Assembly: GCF_035083965.1 (NCBI RefSeq)
Contig: NC_089729.1
Span: 11,767,464-11,831,463 of the forward strand
DNA from: Branchiostoma lanceolatum
Taxonomy: Eukaryota; Chordata; Leptocardii; Amphioxiformes; Branchiostomatidae
Length of the DNA: 64,000 bases
Reading direction: 5' to 3'
The notes beneath the pieces were generated by a model. The model had not been told where the DNA came from, ran no database searches, and saw only the letters and a program-made list of their open reading frames with translations. Below, piece after piece: positions 47,201 through 58,049 of the stretch. The first letter of the stretch is position 1. Every line of letters begins with the position of its first letter. Made by a program: the position numbers and the translations under genes.

Positions 47201-48813
47201 ATTTTATTATGACTGACAATCAGTGACATATAACAAAGATCATCAGAGTACTTTTAAAAGTTAAATGTACCTGATCATAAAAGACATCAACCACAAAAAA
47301 ACACAAATATGAACACAGTCCTTCCACAGAAGAAATATGTCTATAAACTTTTGCTCCATAGCGTCGAAAACAAAGTGAGACGCTCGGATTTCGAGTTCCC
47401 GCGGTAAATCCCACAATATTGAATAGAGATCGACTGTAAAAGTAGCTCAACGTCACAGACCGCACATACTAAGAAGTTACCCATTACGTGTTGACACTAG
47501 AAACCCGCGATGAACCGCCAAAATTGGGAAAATCTTACGATTACTTAAAAAAATGAACCCTCTGAAAATAAATATGGCGCTGTGTGTCTATCGTTGCCCA
47601 AAAAATATAATATTTCCATGCGTTTACGGTATCATTTTAAAGATCGGTATCCGCACTACGCAATATGCTGCTAGTTTTACTGTCGCCATGCCTGAGAGCG
47701 GCGGCCATGTTTCGCGATTTCGCGCTGTTGTTTACCGAATCATATCGGACATATTTCTGCCGTTTTAGAGATTTTGTGGCCTCAAAACACATATCACAAG
47801 GGAAGTTAAGTTATGATTGTTGTTTTAACGTGTTATGTCTTCTGCGAACAAATAATTCTTCCGCCGCGCTGCCGATACTACGGATATAGTGGTCAGAAAA
47901 TTATTATTCCCCGTGCAGACGAGCACCCTACTCCACACGTGTTTGATCAGCGTGCTTTGGTTTACGATGTAAACAGAGACTATCAAAGTTATTTATATGA
48001 AAATTGTATTTTAAAATGTCAATGTCGCGTCTTATTTTCCGGTTTACTTTGTAGCGTCATAGCGATATCGACCGATATGTTACGAGTGCCGCCAGGATAC
48101 TTTTCACAAGGCCGTCAAAGCGGCGAGAAAATCAACGCCGGTAGGCCGAAAAATAGCGAATTACGAGCAAAAATACCGGGGAAATATGGGCAGAAAAACC
48201 TTAACTTACGATTTTAGAGGGATTCCTGGTTTGCAAAGCCTCAATTTTTCAAAAAATAATAAACGTACCGTCTAGAATAAGAACGTACAGGGTGGAACTA
48301 TTGGCGAAAAAAAATAAACGTACCGGTACGTTTATTTGAGAGGTGAGAGTAGTTGATCAATAAATCTGATGTCTAAGTACAGAATGTTCTCCCGGTCCTT
48401 TCCAAATACTTTGTACTTTAAACATTTTCCAATGTAAAAGTGCATGATGCATACAAAGAAAGGTTTTCTCTCATGCTCATGAGGTAACAGGCTATACATC
48501 TCTTTGAATAATGCACAGTGATATTTGGTTTGTTAATGACCTGTCTGCAGTACTTCACACTTGTTCCTGATGAGATTTGTTTGAATGTGTTCTACGCCAG
48601 CGCATGGGATTACTTGATTTGAACAGTGCATCAGGAGAATACTTGATATGCTGATTATGATTGTGATACGCAACTATTTTCCAGGACAAGGATGTCACCA
48701 GACTGCACGACTTCCAGGAGATTGAGCTGGTCCTAAAGACGACCAACAAACCAGTCAACCCGCAGTACGTGATCAGTCCTTCCACTGACGGACCAGCATC
48801 CTTTGTGTACTAG
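44283..48813 (+). CDS. ANKRD40: Ankyrin repeat domain protein 40, 5 coding exons, 267 aa
   Basis: Exons 44283-44407, 45052-45200, 45469-45672, 46232-46428, 48685-48813; sum 804 nt, phases fit, stop TAG. The N-terminus has ERLREAACVGDEDTLCSLLS and then VNSQNPVNGW|SPLHWAVKRGHK, ankyrin repeats spanning the first splice junction, with SRLLTAGADPALQTSQGQVP completing the set. A proline-rich middle has NYMANPPFPYG. The conserved C-terminal module begins ELVLKVRVANPMQMENDFIE and includes VQKIRKLPNTMLRKDKDVTRLHDFQEIELVL-type sequence (given here in parts: KIRKLPNTMLRK and LHDFQEIELVL), as in vertebrate ANKRD40. It is shorter than the human protein (about 368 aa), mainly in the middle. Molecular role is not established. 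Divergent neighbour of LUC7L3. Confidence 0.92.
44444..44589. mobile_element. 146-bp MITE with TA flanks (ANKRD40 intron 1)
   Basis: Perfect terminal inverted repeats CAGTCAAACCTG (44444-44455) and CAGGTTTGACTG (44578-44589), extended imperfectly inward by GCAACCAC and GTGGTTGC. TA dinucleotides at 44442-44443 and 44590-44591 fit a Tc1/mariner-like target site. No coding capacity. Confidence 0.8.
45870..46010 (-). mobile_element. tRNA-derived SINE, second copy (ANKRD40 intron 3)
   Basis: On the minus strand: GCGTCAGTGTGGTGCAACGG (A-box region), CGGGTTCGATGC (B-box region) and GTGCCCTTGGGAAAGGCACT, the same order as at 37838-38172, but without the long 3' part. Confidence 0.75.
46737..48350. 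mobile_element. 1.6-kb TIR transposon in ANKRD40 intron 4
   Basis: Ends are ACTCTCACCTCTCAAATA and TATTTGAGAGGTGAGAGT (exact complement, 18 bp). AGT flanks it on both sides (46734-46736, 48351-48353). Subterminal repeats differ at the two ends: AGTACCCCCTGGAATA-type words, four at 46757-46845 on the left; AATAAACGTACC words at 48259-48335 on the right. An open frame of 134 codons lies at 47813-48217, but no transposase domain is recognisable. Confidence 0.75.
47813..48217 (+). CDS. Hypothetical ORF inside the intronic TIR transposon
   Basis: 134 codons, with RADEHPTPHVFDQRALVYDV and a GRPKNSELRAKIPGKYG tail. It overlaps other open frames at 47553-47889. No zinc finger, DDE motif or other landmark is visible. 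It could be a transposase fragment, a captured gene piece or chance. Confidence 0.2.
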   Translation: MIVVLTCYVFCEQIILPPRCRYYGYSGQKIIIPRADEHPTPHVFDQRALVYDVNRDYQSYLYENCILKCQCRVLFSGLLCSVIAISTDMLRVPPGYFSQGRQSGEKINAGRPKNSELRAKIPGKYGQKNLNLRF

Positions 48814-50447
48814 CAGGAGACCTTTGACCCCAATGGGGCCTGCGCTGTTGCATAGTGTCACTGTATCTTCGCTGAACACTGAAACAAGCAAGGAAGGAGC
48901 TTGGTATCAGTTTCTTACCCACCCTCCTCCAGCACGGCTGAATGTGCTCGGCAAACCCTCCCCTCATCAGTCCTGCTATTCTAACCCGACACTGGCTCCT
49001 GGCGACGTTACCACCAGAACAGCTTTCAGCCAATCAGAGGAGTGCCACAAGCTCATCTTGTGGAAACCGCGAACTGGGAAGCTATCAGCCAATCAGGTTA
49101 CGTCTTACATCACTATTTTGGGTTCAGAACAAAATAATGGCTGTTTGTACCAAATAAGGCTACTAGTAGCTCATTGCTTATTCATGAGCAACTGTCAGTA
49201 ACATTGCCCAGGAGCCGGAATCAAGAGTAAGAATAGCAGGGTTGATGTCAGGAGGGTTTGCCGAGGCATTCAGTCATGCTGTTAAAAAGGAGGGTGCCTC
49301 CATCAAGGCAGCCCTAAACTAAAGGCTGTGTTTCAGAACTTTTTAAAGCCATTTATATCCACTGTGAAGCTTATGATAAAGGGGGAAGGGGGGTAAGTTG
49401 ACAAATGCAAGTGTTGTCATTTTGACTCTGTCTGCATTTATGGATATGCAGTTTTCACATGTTGTATAACGTTACATAGATAGCTTAGTGTTTGTTGTAC
49501 ATGTGTATTGTCATCTTAAAATTTATCATAGCAGTTAGTTACATGATCTTTACAACTGAATCTTGTTCTTCACAGTAAATTAGGTGAATGTGAATGATTG
49601 TGAATATGTATGTGAAAGTTGCTTACCATGCAGTCAATAATTAAGTTTTGCAACTTGTGTTTTGATACACTGTATGTTGTCTTGGTTTTGTTTACATTTG
49701 GATTCTTGCTACAAGATGAAATCTTAAATTCTTCTAATTTTTTGTATTCTTGTCGAAAAGAGAGAAAACCTTAAAGTTTTGCTGGCATCACTCTTGGTGT
49801 TTGCTCATTTTGAGAAAGAGGTTGAAACGTGTGGAAAAGTTGTCGGAGCCTATTTGTGTCTTGTATTGAAGCAATACAGACGCAGTATATGTAGTATAGT
49901 ATGATAGATGCAAGGATAATAGAAGAAAAGCTTTCACGGTAGAAGATTATTATCCTAGTAGCAATTACCACTGTCTCCTAGAAGTACGCATTAAAAAATA
50001 ATAGCAAAACATGCAGTGGACTTTATGTAATCAATTTGTCTCCAGAAAGCCGTAGATATGTAAATTATTTTACAATAGACTTTATCCTTCAGCTGATTCC
50101 ATTTAAGTTAAGATTGATCAGAACATTGTTGTTGTGAAACGGTTCACATGTGTGTTAAAACGTCCTTACTTGTTGGATGTGTTTGTGTGTTTAACCATCT
50201 TTACTTGTTCCAGGTAATGGTTGTGTTATTGTGTGTATAAGCCATGTCTAAGTCTGTGTGATCTGCAGTGAAAGACATGTTTGTATAACATTTCATGGCA
50301 CCAGTGCTGAATCCTGACGTTGCTCTACAACAATGTTATCTTAGCTGCCAATCACATTTGCTTACATATAGATGAATTCTAAACTGCAGCACAGAAAGTG
50401 TGAGCACAATTGTCTGCTGTACATATACAATACATCGATGAAGATTA

Positions 50448-50556
50448 GACATCCATGTAATAAGATACGCCAAAAAAAAGCAATTACTCAAACAACTGGA
50501 TATGATTTTGGAAATTTCCAAAATCATATCCAGTTGTTTGAGTAATTGCTTTTTTT
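50448..50556. repeat. Near-perfect palindrome, about 36-bp arms, no loop
   Basis: The arms AGCAATTACTCAAACAACTG... (50479-50514) and ...CAGTTGTTTGAGTAATTGCT (50515-50550) are exact complements meeting at GGAAATTTCC; an A8/T7 tract lies outside each. The left arm with its preface TAATAAGATACGCC belongs to the dispersed family also seen at 42065-42180 and 55408-55475, so this is a head-to-head duplication of one member. Confidence 0.85.
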
Positions 50557-51824
50557 GGCACATATACAATACAGTCATGGACTGGCATGTATTTATTCTC
50601 AGACTGATCATGAGAGCAGTTGTTACCAAACAATTTCTTATTTATTTAGTTAGTTTATTATATCATTTTATTATCATTTTTTGTCACTTTCTTGTTCATA
50701 TATGAGGTTAACAGTACTTAAAACTGACTCATTCAGTCACCTGTGGTAATTTCCTCAAAGGAGAGCTTGTTGCTTTGAAGAATTTAGGTCAAAATGTATT
50801 CCATTATGCATGAACAGCTTTTCACTTTTGTTGCCTCCATGACATAGCAGTACTCGTCTTCCATAGTCCATTATAGTGAGAGGCAATATGTCTTCTGTCT
50901 CTCAGCGATAGTTATTTACAGTCGAATAGCAAATGTTGGCTTCTACTTCTATCATGTGATGGATCAAACTATTTAATTGTCGCTGGTTGGAAGAGTGATA
51001 TTTATTTACCACTCAAATTTAGAAATAAGAGACATTTGGAAAGATGAGTTATTGTGTTTTGTTGTGTTTGATGGATGTGGTTTGTTTTGCAATATAAGTT
51101 TGACTTAAGTCTGCGTTGAATAACATGCAGACTGTACATATCATTTCATGACCTCTGACCTCTCAAGAAGAGTCCAGATCTAGACCGGTAGTGGTATGAG
51201 TAAGAAATAACGATTTTTATTTGTTTTCTTTGGCATTTTAATATTTTTTTCATATAACACATGTTTTGTTGATTATGATTTCAGTTATATTTTACTTACT
51301 TAGTGTTGTGTCCTATATTACAATGTTGTCACTAGTTTATGATAGTGATTAATGTGAGTAATTTTTGTAATACTTTCCTTCAAATTTGTCTGTACCTTAG
51401 GAGTCAAACAACATTCCTGCATATGATACATATCTAAAAGGTGCCATTCCTCACAGATCAGTGCGTTTTCTCAGTAAGTTAAGAATGAAGTACTCTCTAC
51501 CCCGAAGTCTGTTGACACATGACACCAATGTCCATGTCACGACTTTGGAACGGCACCAAAGCTCTCGGCATGCTTGTTCATAAATCTTGTCCCAAGTCCA
51601 GCCTTAATTAGAAAAAGTTCAAGTCCTTCCCGCACCAGATGGTGCACAGAACGGCGCCCATCTCCGCTTCAATGGCCCTTGGGCCACACAACTTTTTGCA
51701 ATCACTACAGCAGGGGGCTAGTCCACTGTTGGTGGCGTATGTTTAACTTCAATACTCTTTACCGAATGCTGAGTGCTGAGCGGAGAAAGCAGTATGTACC
51801 ATTTTTAAAGTCTTTGGTATGATT

Positions 51825-51890
51825 CAGCCGGGGATTGAACTCACGATCTACCGTGTGCAGAAAAGCACTCTACCAACTAGGTCAATATAT
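51825..51890 (-). mobile_element. tRNA-like SINE fragment
   Basis: Minus strand reads GACCTAGTTGGTAGAGTGC (A-box-like) and then GTGAGTTCAATCCCCGG (B-box-like), spaced as in a tRNA. The acceptor stem is not complementary, so a functional tRNA is unlikely. Confidence 0.45.
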
Positions 51891-52559
51891 GCATCACTCT
51901 TGTACTGGGAGGTTAAGATAACAATCTGGTATTTCGATTTAACATGCTTCCCCTGCTCGAGACAAACAACAAATGATGAATGTTGGAATGAAATAAGATT
52001 TGTCCAGCAATGTAGGTTACCGGTATATTTTACAGGTCACTTGCGAGTACTTTGTAATATACTACCATGCGATGTTGACCAATAGTCTCAGACGGGTAAA
52101 GTGCGCGCAAGGGAACTGAAGGGTTCAGCTGTAAAAGCGCACGCCTCTCAGGTGACAGGGACCTAACAACGGACGCCAGCCCCATGACCCGTGCAACATC
52201 TTACCTTTACAAGCAGGTGGGCCATAGAAACGGTCTCTGAAGCTTTGCGTGTCAGATATTTCACCTGCGGAGAACATAGTGAATCTTCCACCACTGTTCG
52301 AATACGTTCAACCTAAGGACAATTAAGTAATTGCCATGACGACGCGAGCTACCCAAATGTAACATTTTCGACGTATTTGTCATGTTCGAATCCAGACTGT
52401 GACGAGAAAAGGCCTTTTAGCTTTTTACGGACTTCGGCCTTTCTTTGCACCTGTTGGCTTCTGAAGACTTAACAAAACGTCAGCAGTGACGACAACGACT
52501 GCCATTGGTTATCGGCTTCCATTTTGTGGAACAAAGACGTCTGTGTCCTAATCACGAGG

Positions 52560-52750
52560 ACGCATGCTCCGCCCAGGTGAATTAAGCTGTGTACACACAA
52601 AACACACGACTTTCTGTTGATGTTACCTCAGTAAGACTTGTGTCAGTGTTTTAATGTGTTTTAGAGGACGGGTTTCTCGCTTTGGTCGCAGTGATTGAAT
52701 CAACAGGGGAGGGCTAGACAGCCGCAGGTCTCACGCCACTTTACGCACCA
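52560..52750 (+). other. Candidate 5' UTR exon of the potassium channel gene
   Basis: A stretch ending ACGCACCAG|GTAACT gives a good donor at 52751, and an acceptor, TTTACAG, sits at 52867-52873, 18 bp before the start codon. The transcription start is not determined. Confidence 0.4.
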
Positions 52751-52891
52751 GGTAACTCAATGACCTACTTGATTACAATCTTATTTACTCCTTCTCACCT
52801 AGCGTTTGCCAAAAGTTTACGTTGGACAGAATTAGACCAACTCGACCCACACTCTGTGTTCCTTGGTTTACAGATATAAGACAACAGCAAG

Positions 52892-55800
52892 ATGAAGTGG
52901 AAGAAACTTCTGCCCCTCTTTCTCGTCTTCATGGCATTCCTGTTCTTCGGGGCCTGGATCTTTAAGACGTTGGAGGAGACGTATTACGTGCCAGGCGAGG
53001 TCAAGATCAATCGTGACCTTGAGGACATCATAGTGGCCATCGCCAGGCAGGTGAACGTCAGCGTGCCAGAGGAAGAGGTCCGGGCTCACATCGAGGCCGT
53101 GCGGACAGGGAGGTTGCCTATATCCACAAATGGTGAGAACACACATTGGCATTGAATTAGATGCATAACACAGCCAACCTGTTCCAATGCTGTGAATTAC
53201 GTATATACGACCTCCCTCTGTCACTGGTAAAACTCTAGTTCACACCAGTCCTACAGTATTGACTATGGCTGAACAGTCCTAATGGCAACCTCTACTGTAC
53301 ATAATAGCCTAAGGGTAAAACATAATGGTTAAGCCACGCACTTTTTAAAGCAAGAGTAAGTCTCAGTTAAGTCTTTTTGTCTTTTGATTAGTCTCCATTT
53401 ATTTACTTACTAAACTCACAACTTGTGTTACTGTTTCAAGCATTCTATTGACCAATAAATGATACATGTGTCAGGAAGTAACACTCCAAACTATCAAACA
53501 AATAGATCAACATCAATTTCTGGCCAGTTCAACCTTTTATTTACCGAGGTAGGAAGTTGTGATGAATACCATTCTGGCCCGTGACGGCTCTTTGGTCTTC
53601 TACAACACAACAAAGACACTTTCTGCACGTTATGTCAACAGCTAGACACCAGGCGTTTACATGCTTCTATATGCTTCCATTGGAGTGAATGAACAACCAT
53701 TCAACCAAACATTCCCCAAATATTACAACGTGTAATATATTATCAACGCTGTCACCATTTACATCACTGTCCCCGTGTGGTTGACGATTGCATACATCTT
53801 GGTTTGTTGTTTTGAACGCGTCGCTGATCATGCGTTCAACTATATAAAGCTACTCAAAACAAAGAATCTGACCTCCCTGACCTCATGTCTCCACGTCAAC
53901 ACAAACATTCCATAGCATGGCGGCAAGGTATGTCCATGACTTGTTTGGAGTCGTTCTTGCCAGAGGCTCCAGTCCTGAACTGGTATTTAATTAACAGAGA
54001 ATCTCTGACATGTGGCAGTTATAATACTGTTGTTGGGTGAATAAAGAACTTGGAATTGCATTTTGGACATGTACAGTCATCAACTGTTGATGTAGTTACG
54101 GCCGTTAGAAACACGTAGTTTGACAGAAGTAGTTCACAGAATATTAAAACTAACACTGTAAAAAATGTGTTGAAGGAATGCATGGCATTGTATAAAGTAT
54201 GATGACAACAGATGGAACCATAATCTGGAATATTGTCAGCAAGATGATTAATAGAAAGTGCATGTCATGAGTTTTTATGCGAGGCTTTGACTAATATGTT
54301 AAAGTTAAATGTTTATTTGTTATCAAAGAACACACCAAACTTATTGATAAGAGTAGGGTTCCTTCCCGGTGGGACGGTGTGAGTGGTTGAAAACCTGCAG
54401 TCCTATGGGGCAATTGTCGTATTGAGGTCACCTGAGTTAGTGCCGAATGGCAGCCGCTCCAGACCCTTGCGATCTAGCCCCACCAATTGTAATTTACTTG
54501 CAATTCATCCTCTGGCTGCGAAGAGAGAGAGTAGTCGGCTCACCCAATAATAATAATATATGTGTCTAAAGGCTAAACGAAACTCACCTGGTTCTAATAA
54601 CCCCTCTTCTACAGATAACAAATACAGGGTCCTTACAGCATGTACACAAGACTAAGGAGCAACAAGTTGATGTGTAGTTTGCTGTCGTACTTGTATTTGT
54701 GCGGTACAGAACAAGGCATAGCTGCAGGGATTAGAGGACAAGAGGCTGACTCAGACGTGTCCATTGACGATCCGCCGGCCGGCGCCGACAGTCGCTCATT
54801 GTTGTCCCTTATCTTTCCCACCCTCCCTACAGGTGTTGAAGCTCTCACCTTACAGGTATTTCCGAAAACTTCTCAGGTGAGTAACGGTCGCCTAAAGCCA
54901 ACTTGAAGGTACAACAACAAACGGCTCGGCTGTGAGGTGTATCATAAGGCGACAAGACGGAAGCACCATCTTGATTGCGCCTTAAAGCCTGAAACAATGC
55001 TAGATGATATGCAAAATAATGCCACCTCGATGTCTATAGGGCAGTGCGTTGGGGGAGGAAAGACAGAATGTGTTTATATTTTTATGTAGACGGTACAAGT
55101 TGTTGAATAGTGTGCCATTGTTGTTTTGTTTTTCCGCCAAGGCACGACGACTGAACCGTATCACATGGATTACTTCGATGCCTGGTTCTTCTGTATCACG
55201 TTCATCACTACCATAGGGTACGGCTACATCACACCGAGGACTGTGGGTGGGAAGGTGGGTGTTCTCATCGTATGTTGTTAAGCATACGTGTGTTGACTAG
55301 AATGTAACACATAATATAGGCTTCAATAATGATTCCATCTTGATTAAAATCTATCATGACAACACCTGTCAAAATAGTATTCTAAACCAATGGAAACGAT
55401 ACGTTGATCATAAAGGTTAGACACCCAGGTAGTAAGATACACCAGATACACTCAAGCAACTGGATAAACTTTTGAAACAGTTCGTTAAATGGAATCGATA
55501 AACGATGATTAACTGATGTGTTTATGCAGCATGTTTGCAACTTGAATTTTGTTCCTTTCCAACAATTACAATTTCAGTTCAAGTACTGGTATACATGCGT
55601 ATTCTTTATGTACATTTCAACCAAAACGTTTCACATTTCTGTCCTATCTAGTTATTCTGCATCGTGTACGCTTTCTTGGGCATCCCCGTGACGCTGATCA
55701 TGCTGACGGCTATTGGACGGAAGCTAGGAGACACGAACAGGTGAAACAACAACTGTGACAGTATCTACGGCAAAAATATCAGGGTAGCAATTACTGCAAT

Positions 55801-56948
55801 AAGACGTAGAACGCTGGGGAATACGTGACGAGATGTTATCGAATTGTGAGATTTTGTTCTTTTACGTACCCTATATGCATATTTGATCATAGTTTAGAAG
55901 AAGTGTACGATTAAAGCTACATTGCATGTCCATCGTGTTACTTTATTCATTTATTTATCTATTTATTTGAAATAATCTCCTGGAAAAGAAGCTGTCACTT
56001 ATTCATACTTTATTAGGTAGACAGCTAATTATCAAGGAGAGGGTCGAACTCCCATAAACTCCAACTCCAATTCATTTCTTTGTTCTTTTTTTTTAAAGAT
56101 GGGTTGAGAAGAAGGTCCAGAAGAAGTTACCCAACCATCCCGGACGGATCCGGGTCGTCACCATCCTCATCGTGGTGCTGACCAGCGTCGGCATCTTCTT
56201 CTTCGTGCCGGCAATCATCTTCACCATCGTGGAGGGGTGGAACTTCCTGGACAGCCTGTACTACTGCTTCATCACGCTCAGCACGGTCGGCTTCGGCGAC
56301 TTCGTCTCCAGCGTCAATCACCAGTCTTCCACGTACTTCGGCTTCGTTCTGTATAAGGTAAGATCTGAGTCTAAAGCGGGTTAATCATAGTATAACTGGC
56401 AAGTGTGGTCAATGTTTACCACGAAATCTTAAAAAAAGGTGATCTTGTATAGTCTTACTCCTCCAGTATGACCGGTAAGTCCGAAGATACTTCAGTTCAG
56501 GCGTCCAGTTGACAGCACTGCCAGCGATCATCACATAGCTCATATATATATCTTAATCAATTCATAACAGACCATCAGTTTCTTGTTAGGTACTAGTACT
56601 AGATTAAAAAAACGCGATGTGCCTTCTGTGTTCTATCAGGTGATCGTGTTCTTGTGGATCATTGTCGGCCTGTGTTTCCTGGCGGCGGTGTTCGACCTGA
56701 TCCAGGAATGGCTGAAAGGTCTGAAAACCAAGGTGAACAGGAACATGAAGGACCTGAGCGTGGACCAGTTCGGCCACCTGGTCAGCAGGATGCACGTGGA
56801 GGGAGGGAAAGGTCTGGGGAAGATCACCGATATCACCAAAAGGAAGAAAGAACGCGCGAGGCAGTCCCTCTCAAGGAAAAACAAAAACCCCGACGAAGAA
56901 ACCGCGACTGACGGCACGGCTGGCAGTTACATTCAACAGGAATGGTAA
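52892..56948 (+). CDS. Two-pore-domain potassium channel, 5 coding exons, 336 aa
   Basis: Exons 52892-53132, 55142-55254, 55652-55740, 56099-56357, 56640-56948; sum 1011 nt with all phases fitting, stop TAA. TM1 is residues 6-27 ([19 protein letters not shown]). The extracellular cap follows, with sequons N55-V-S and N80-G-T, the second built across the first splice junction. Pore 1 is TTIGYG (103-108), then TM2 ([18 protein letters not shown]), TM3 ([20 protein letters not shown]), pore 2 STVGFG (209-214) and TM4 ([20 protein letters not shown]). The C-terminal tail, about 80 residues, is basic and ends QEW. This is the full K2P plan: dimeric background K+ channel of the plasma membrane. Best impression is the TREK/TALK side of the family, but the exact orthologue is unclear. 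AATAAA at 58096 is one possible polyadenylation signal. Confidence 0.93.
55408..55475 (+). repeat. Member of a short dispersed repeat family (K2P intron 2)
   Basis: TTAGACACCCAGGTAGTAAG followed by ATACACCAGATACACTCAAGCAACTGGA matches, with changes, the modules at 42065-42180 and 50448-50514 (shown in parts: TAAGATACACCA, CTCAAGCAACTGGATAA). Confidence 0.5.
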
Positions 56949-56952
56949 AATG

Positions 56953-57102
56953 TTAGAATAAAAAGTCTCTTTTTACACATCAAGCAAGTGATTTGTTCAA
57001 TCGACGTTTCCGTGACCATCTGTCATCTTCCTCAAGGCAATTCTGACTGGCTCACATGTGCACATTGCTTGGTTGTGTAAAAAGAGTCTTTTTATTCAGT
57101 AC
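56953..57102. mobile_element. 150-bp inverted-repeat element just behind the K2P stop
   Basis: GAATAAAAAGTCTCTTTTTACACA near 56953-56976 is mirrored by TGTGTAAAAAGAGTCTTTTTATTC at about 57074-57098, with AAGCAA/TTGCTT adjoining (arms quoted as words: AATAAAAAGTCTCTTTTTAC). The centre has CGACGTTTCCGTGACCATCT. The first polyadenylation-like AATAAA of the gene (about 56955) is supplied by this element. Confidence 0.6.
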
Positions 57103-57116
57103 TTACCAACCTGATG

Positions 57117-57311
57117 TACTCTCCGAGTAGAGGAGTGGATTTGGCTGGTTTTGGACGTGTTTTGGGCGTTATTGTCGGGCTTTCTACTCTGTCAGGGTTT
57201 TTTTTTCACGGGTGGGTTGAGACAAAAAAACAGGACATAGTAGAAAGCCCAACAAAAACGACAAAAACACGCCAAAAACCAGTCGGACCCACTCCTCTGC
57301 TTGGAGAGTAA
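57117..57311. mobile_element. Foldback element with about 70-bp arms
   Basis: The left arm, 57117-57188 (GTACTCTCCGAGTAGAGGAG, then GGTTTTGGACGTGTTTTGGG, then GGGCTTTCTACT), is the imperfect complement of 57237-57310. The open frame at 57114-57311 spans the hairpin and is not a gene. Confidence 0.75.
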
Positions 57312-57849
57312 ACCTGATGAAACTATTCACGGAGGTAAAATGTTAGGCCACCTTCCACTTGACGTTGATCGCTGGGCGATCGTACCTACCTTACGGTACC
57401 TACCGTAGACCTTAGATCCTCCCGCAACCTCGTTACATAGGTCGACCGTACACCGACCAAAAGTGATTTGTGTGACCCTCGATTTTTTTATTGGAAAATG
57501 CATGAAAAAAGTAAAAGTCTAAGCATGATCTAAAAGCTGGTTTGTTACGCCGAAGGGCGGTTATACCGGCTATAAAGATACAGACAGATACAGATGAAAT
57601 GCAACAATTGCATAAAACGTGACAAGAATAGGAATAGGGAGTTAGCGACCATAGAGAACTGTTGTTTGCATGTGATTCTTACAACTACTAGCGATAACGG
57701 CGTGAACTGCACTTTCCCTTTTTTGACATTTGTGCAACAATCATTATTACCCCCCTTCCAATCGACTTTTGAAACTGAGATTAGAATCAGCCATGACCCG
57801 ACAAGTCCTTGCGCTCAAAAGGTTTATTGGCGGTCGGATCAAATCATTT

Positions 57850-58045
57850 CTAAATAATGCCATAATTGTCAATCTGAAAACATCCTTTAAAAGCTGACAC
57901 GTGCACCTGCCCACATCGAACTGGTGAGTTCGTTGTGCCAGATGTATTCGTCAAGGCAAACTAGGAAGCGATTCGTCGGGTCATGGCTGATTCGAATCTG
58001 AGTTTCAAAGAGGTCGATTGGACGGGTGTATTTTGCGTATGTCTA
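57850..58045 (+). repeat. Copy of the centre of the palindromic element
   Basis: AATCTGAAAACATCCTTTAA with AGCTGACAC, then CAAACTAGGAAGCGATTCGT and GATTCGAATCTGAGTTTCAA, matches 31425-31570 in order and orientation with substitutions. Confidence 0.6.
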
Positions 58046-58049
58046 TTAT

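Larger units (their letters stand above)
48814..52560 (+). other. ANKRD40 3' UTR and intergenic region
   Basis: No recognisable coding exon. ATTAAA near 49990 is one possible polyadenylation signal. The right half contains a palindrome (50479-50550) and a tRNA-like SINE fragment (51825-51890). Confidence 0.4.

Noticed and set aside
48803-49201. 132-aa ORF overlapping the ANKRD40 stop
   Set aside because: Out of frame with the last exon and without domain signal; most likely 3' UTR.
54640-54906. Extra K2P coding exon (88-aa ORF)
   Set aside because: Exon 1 (phase 1) joins perfectly to 55142, producing the expected cap-to-pore sequence; inserting this frame is not needed and has no K2P similarity.
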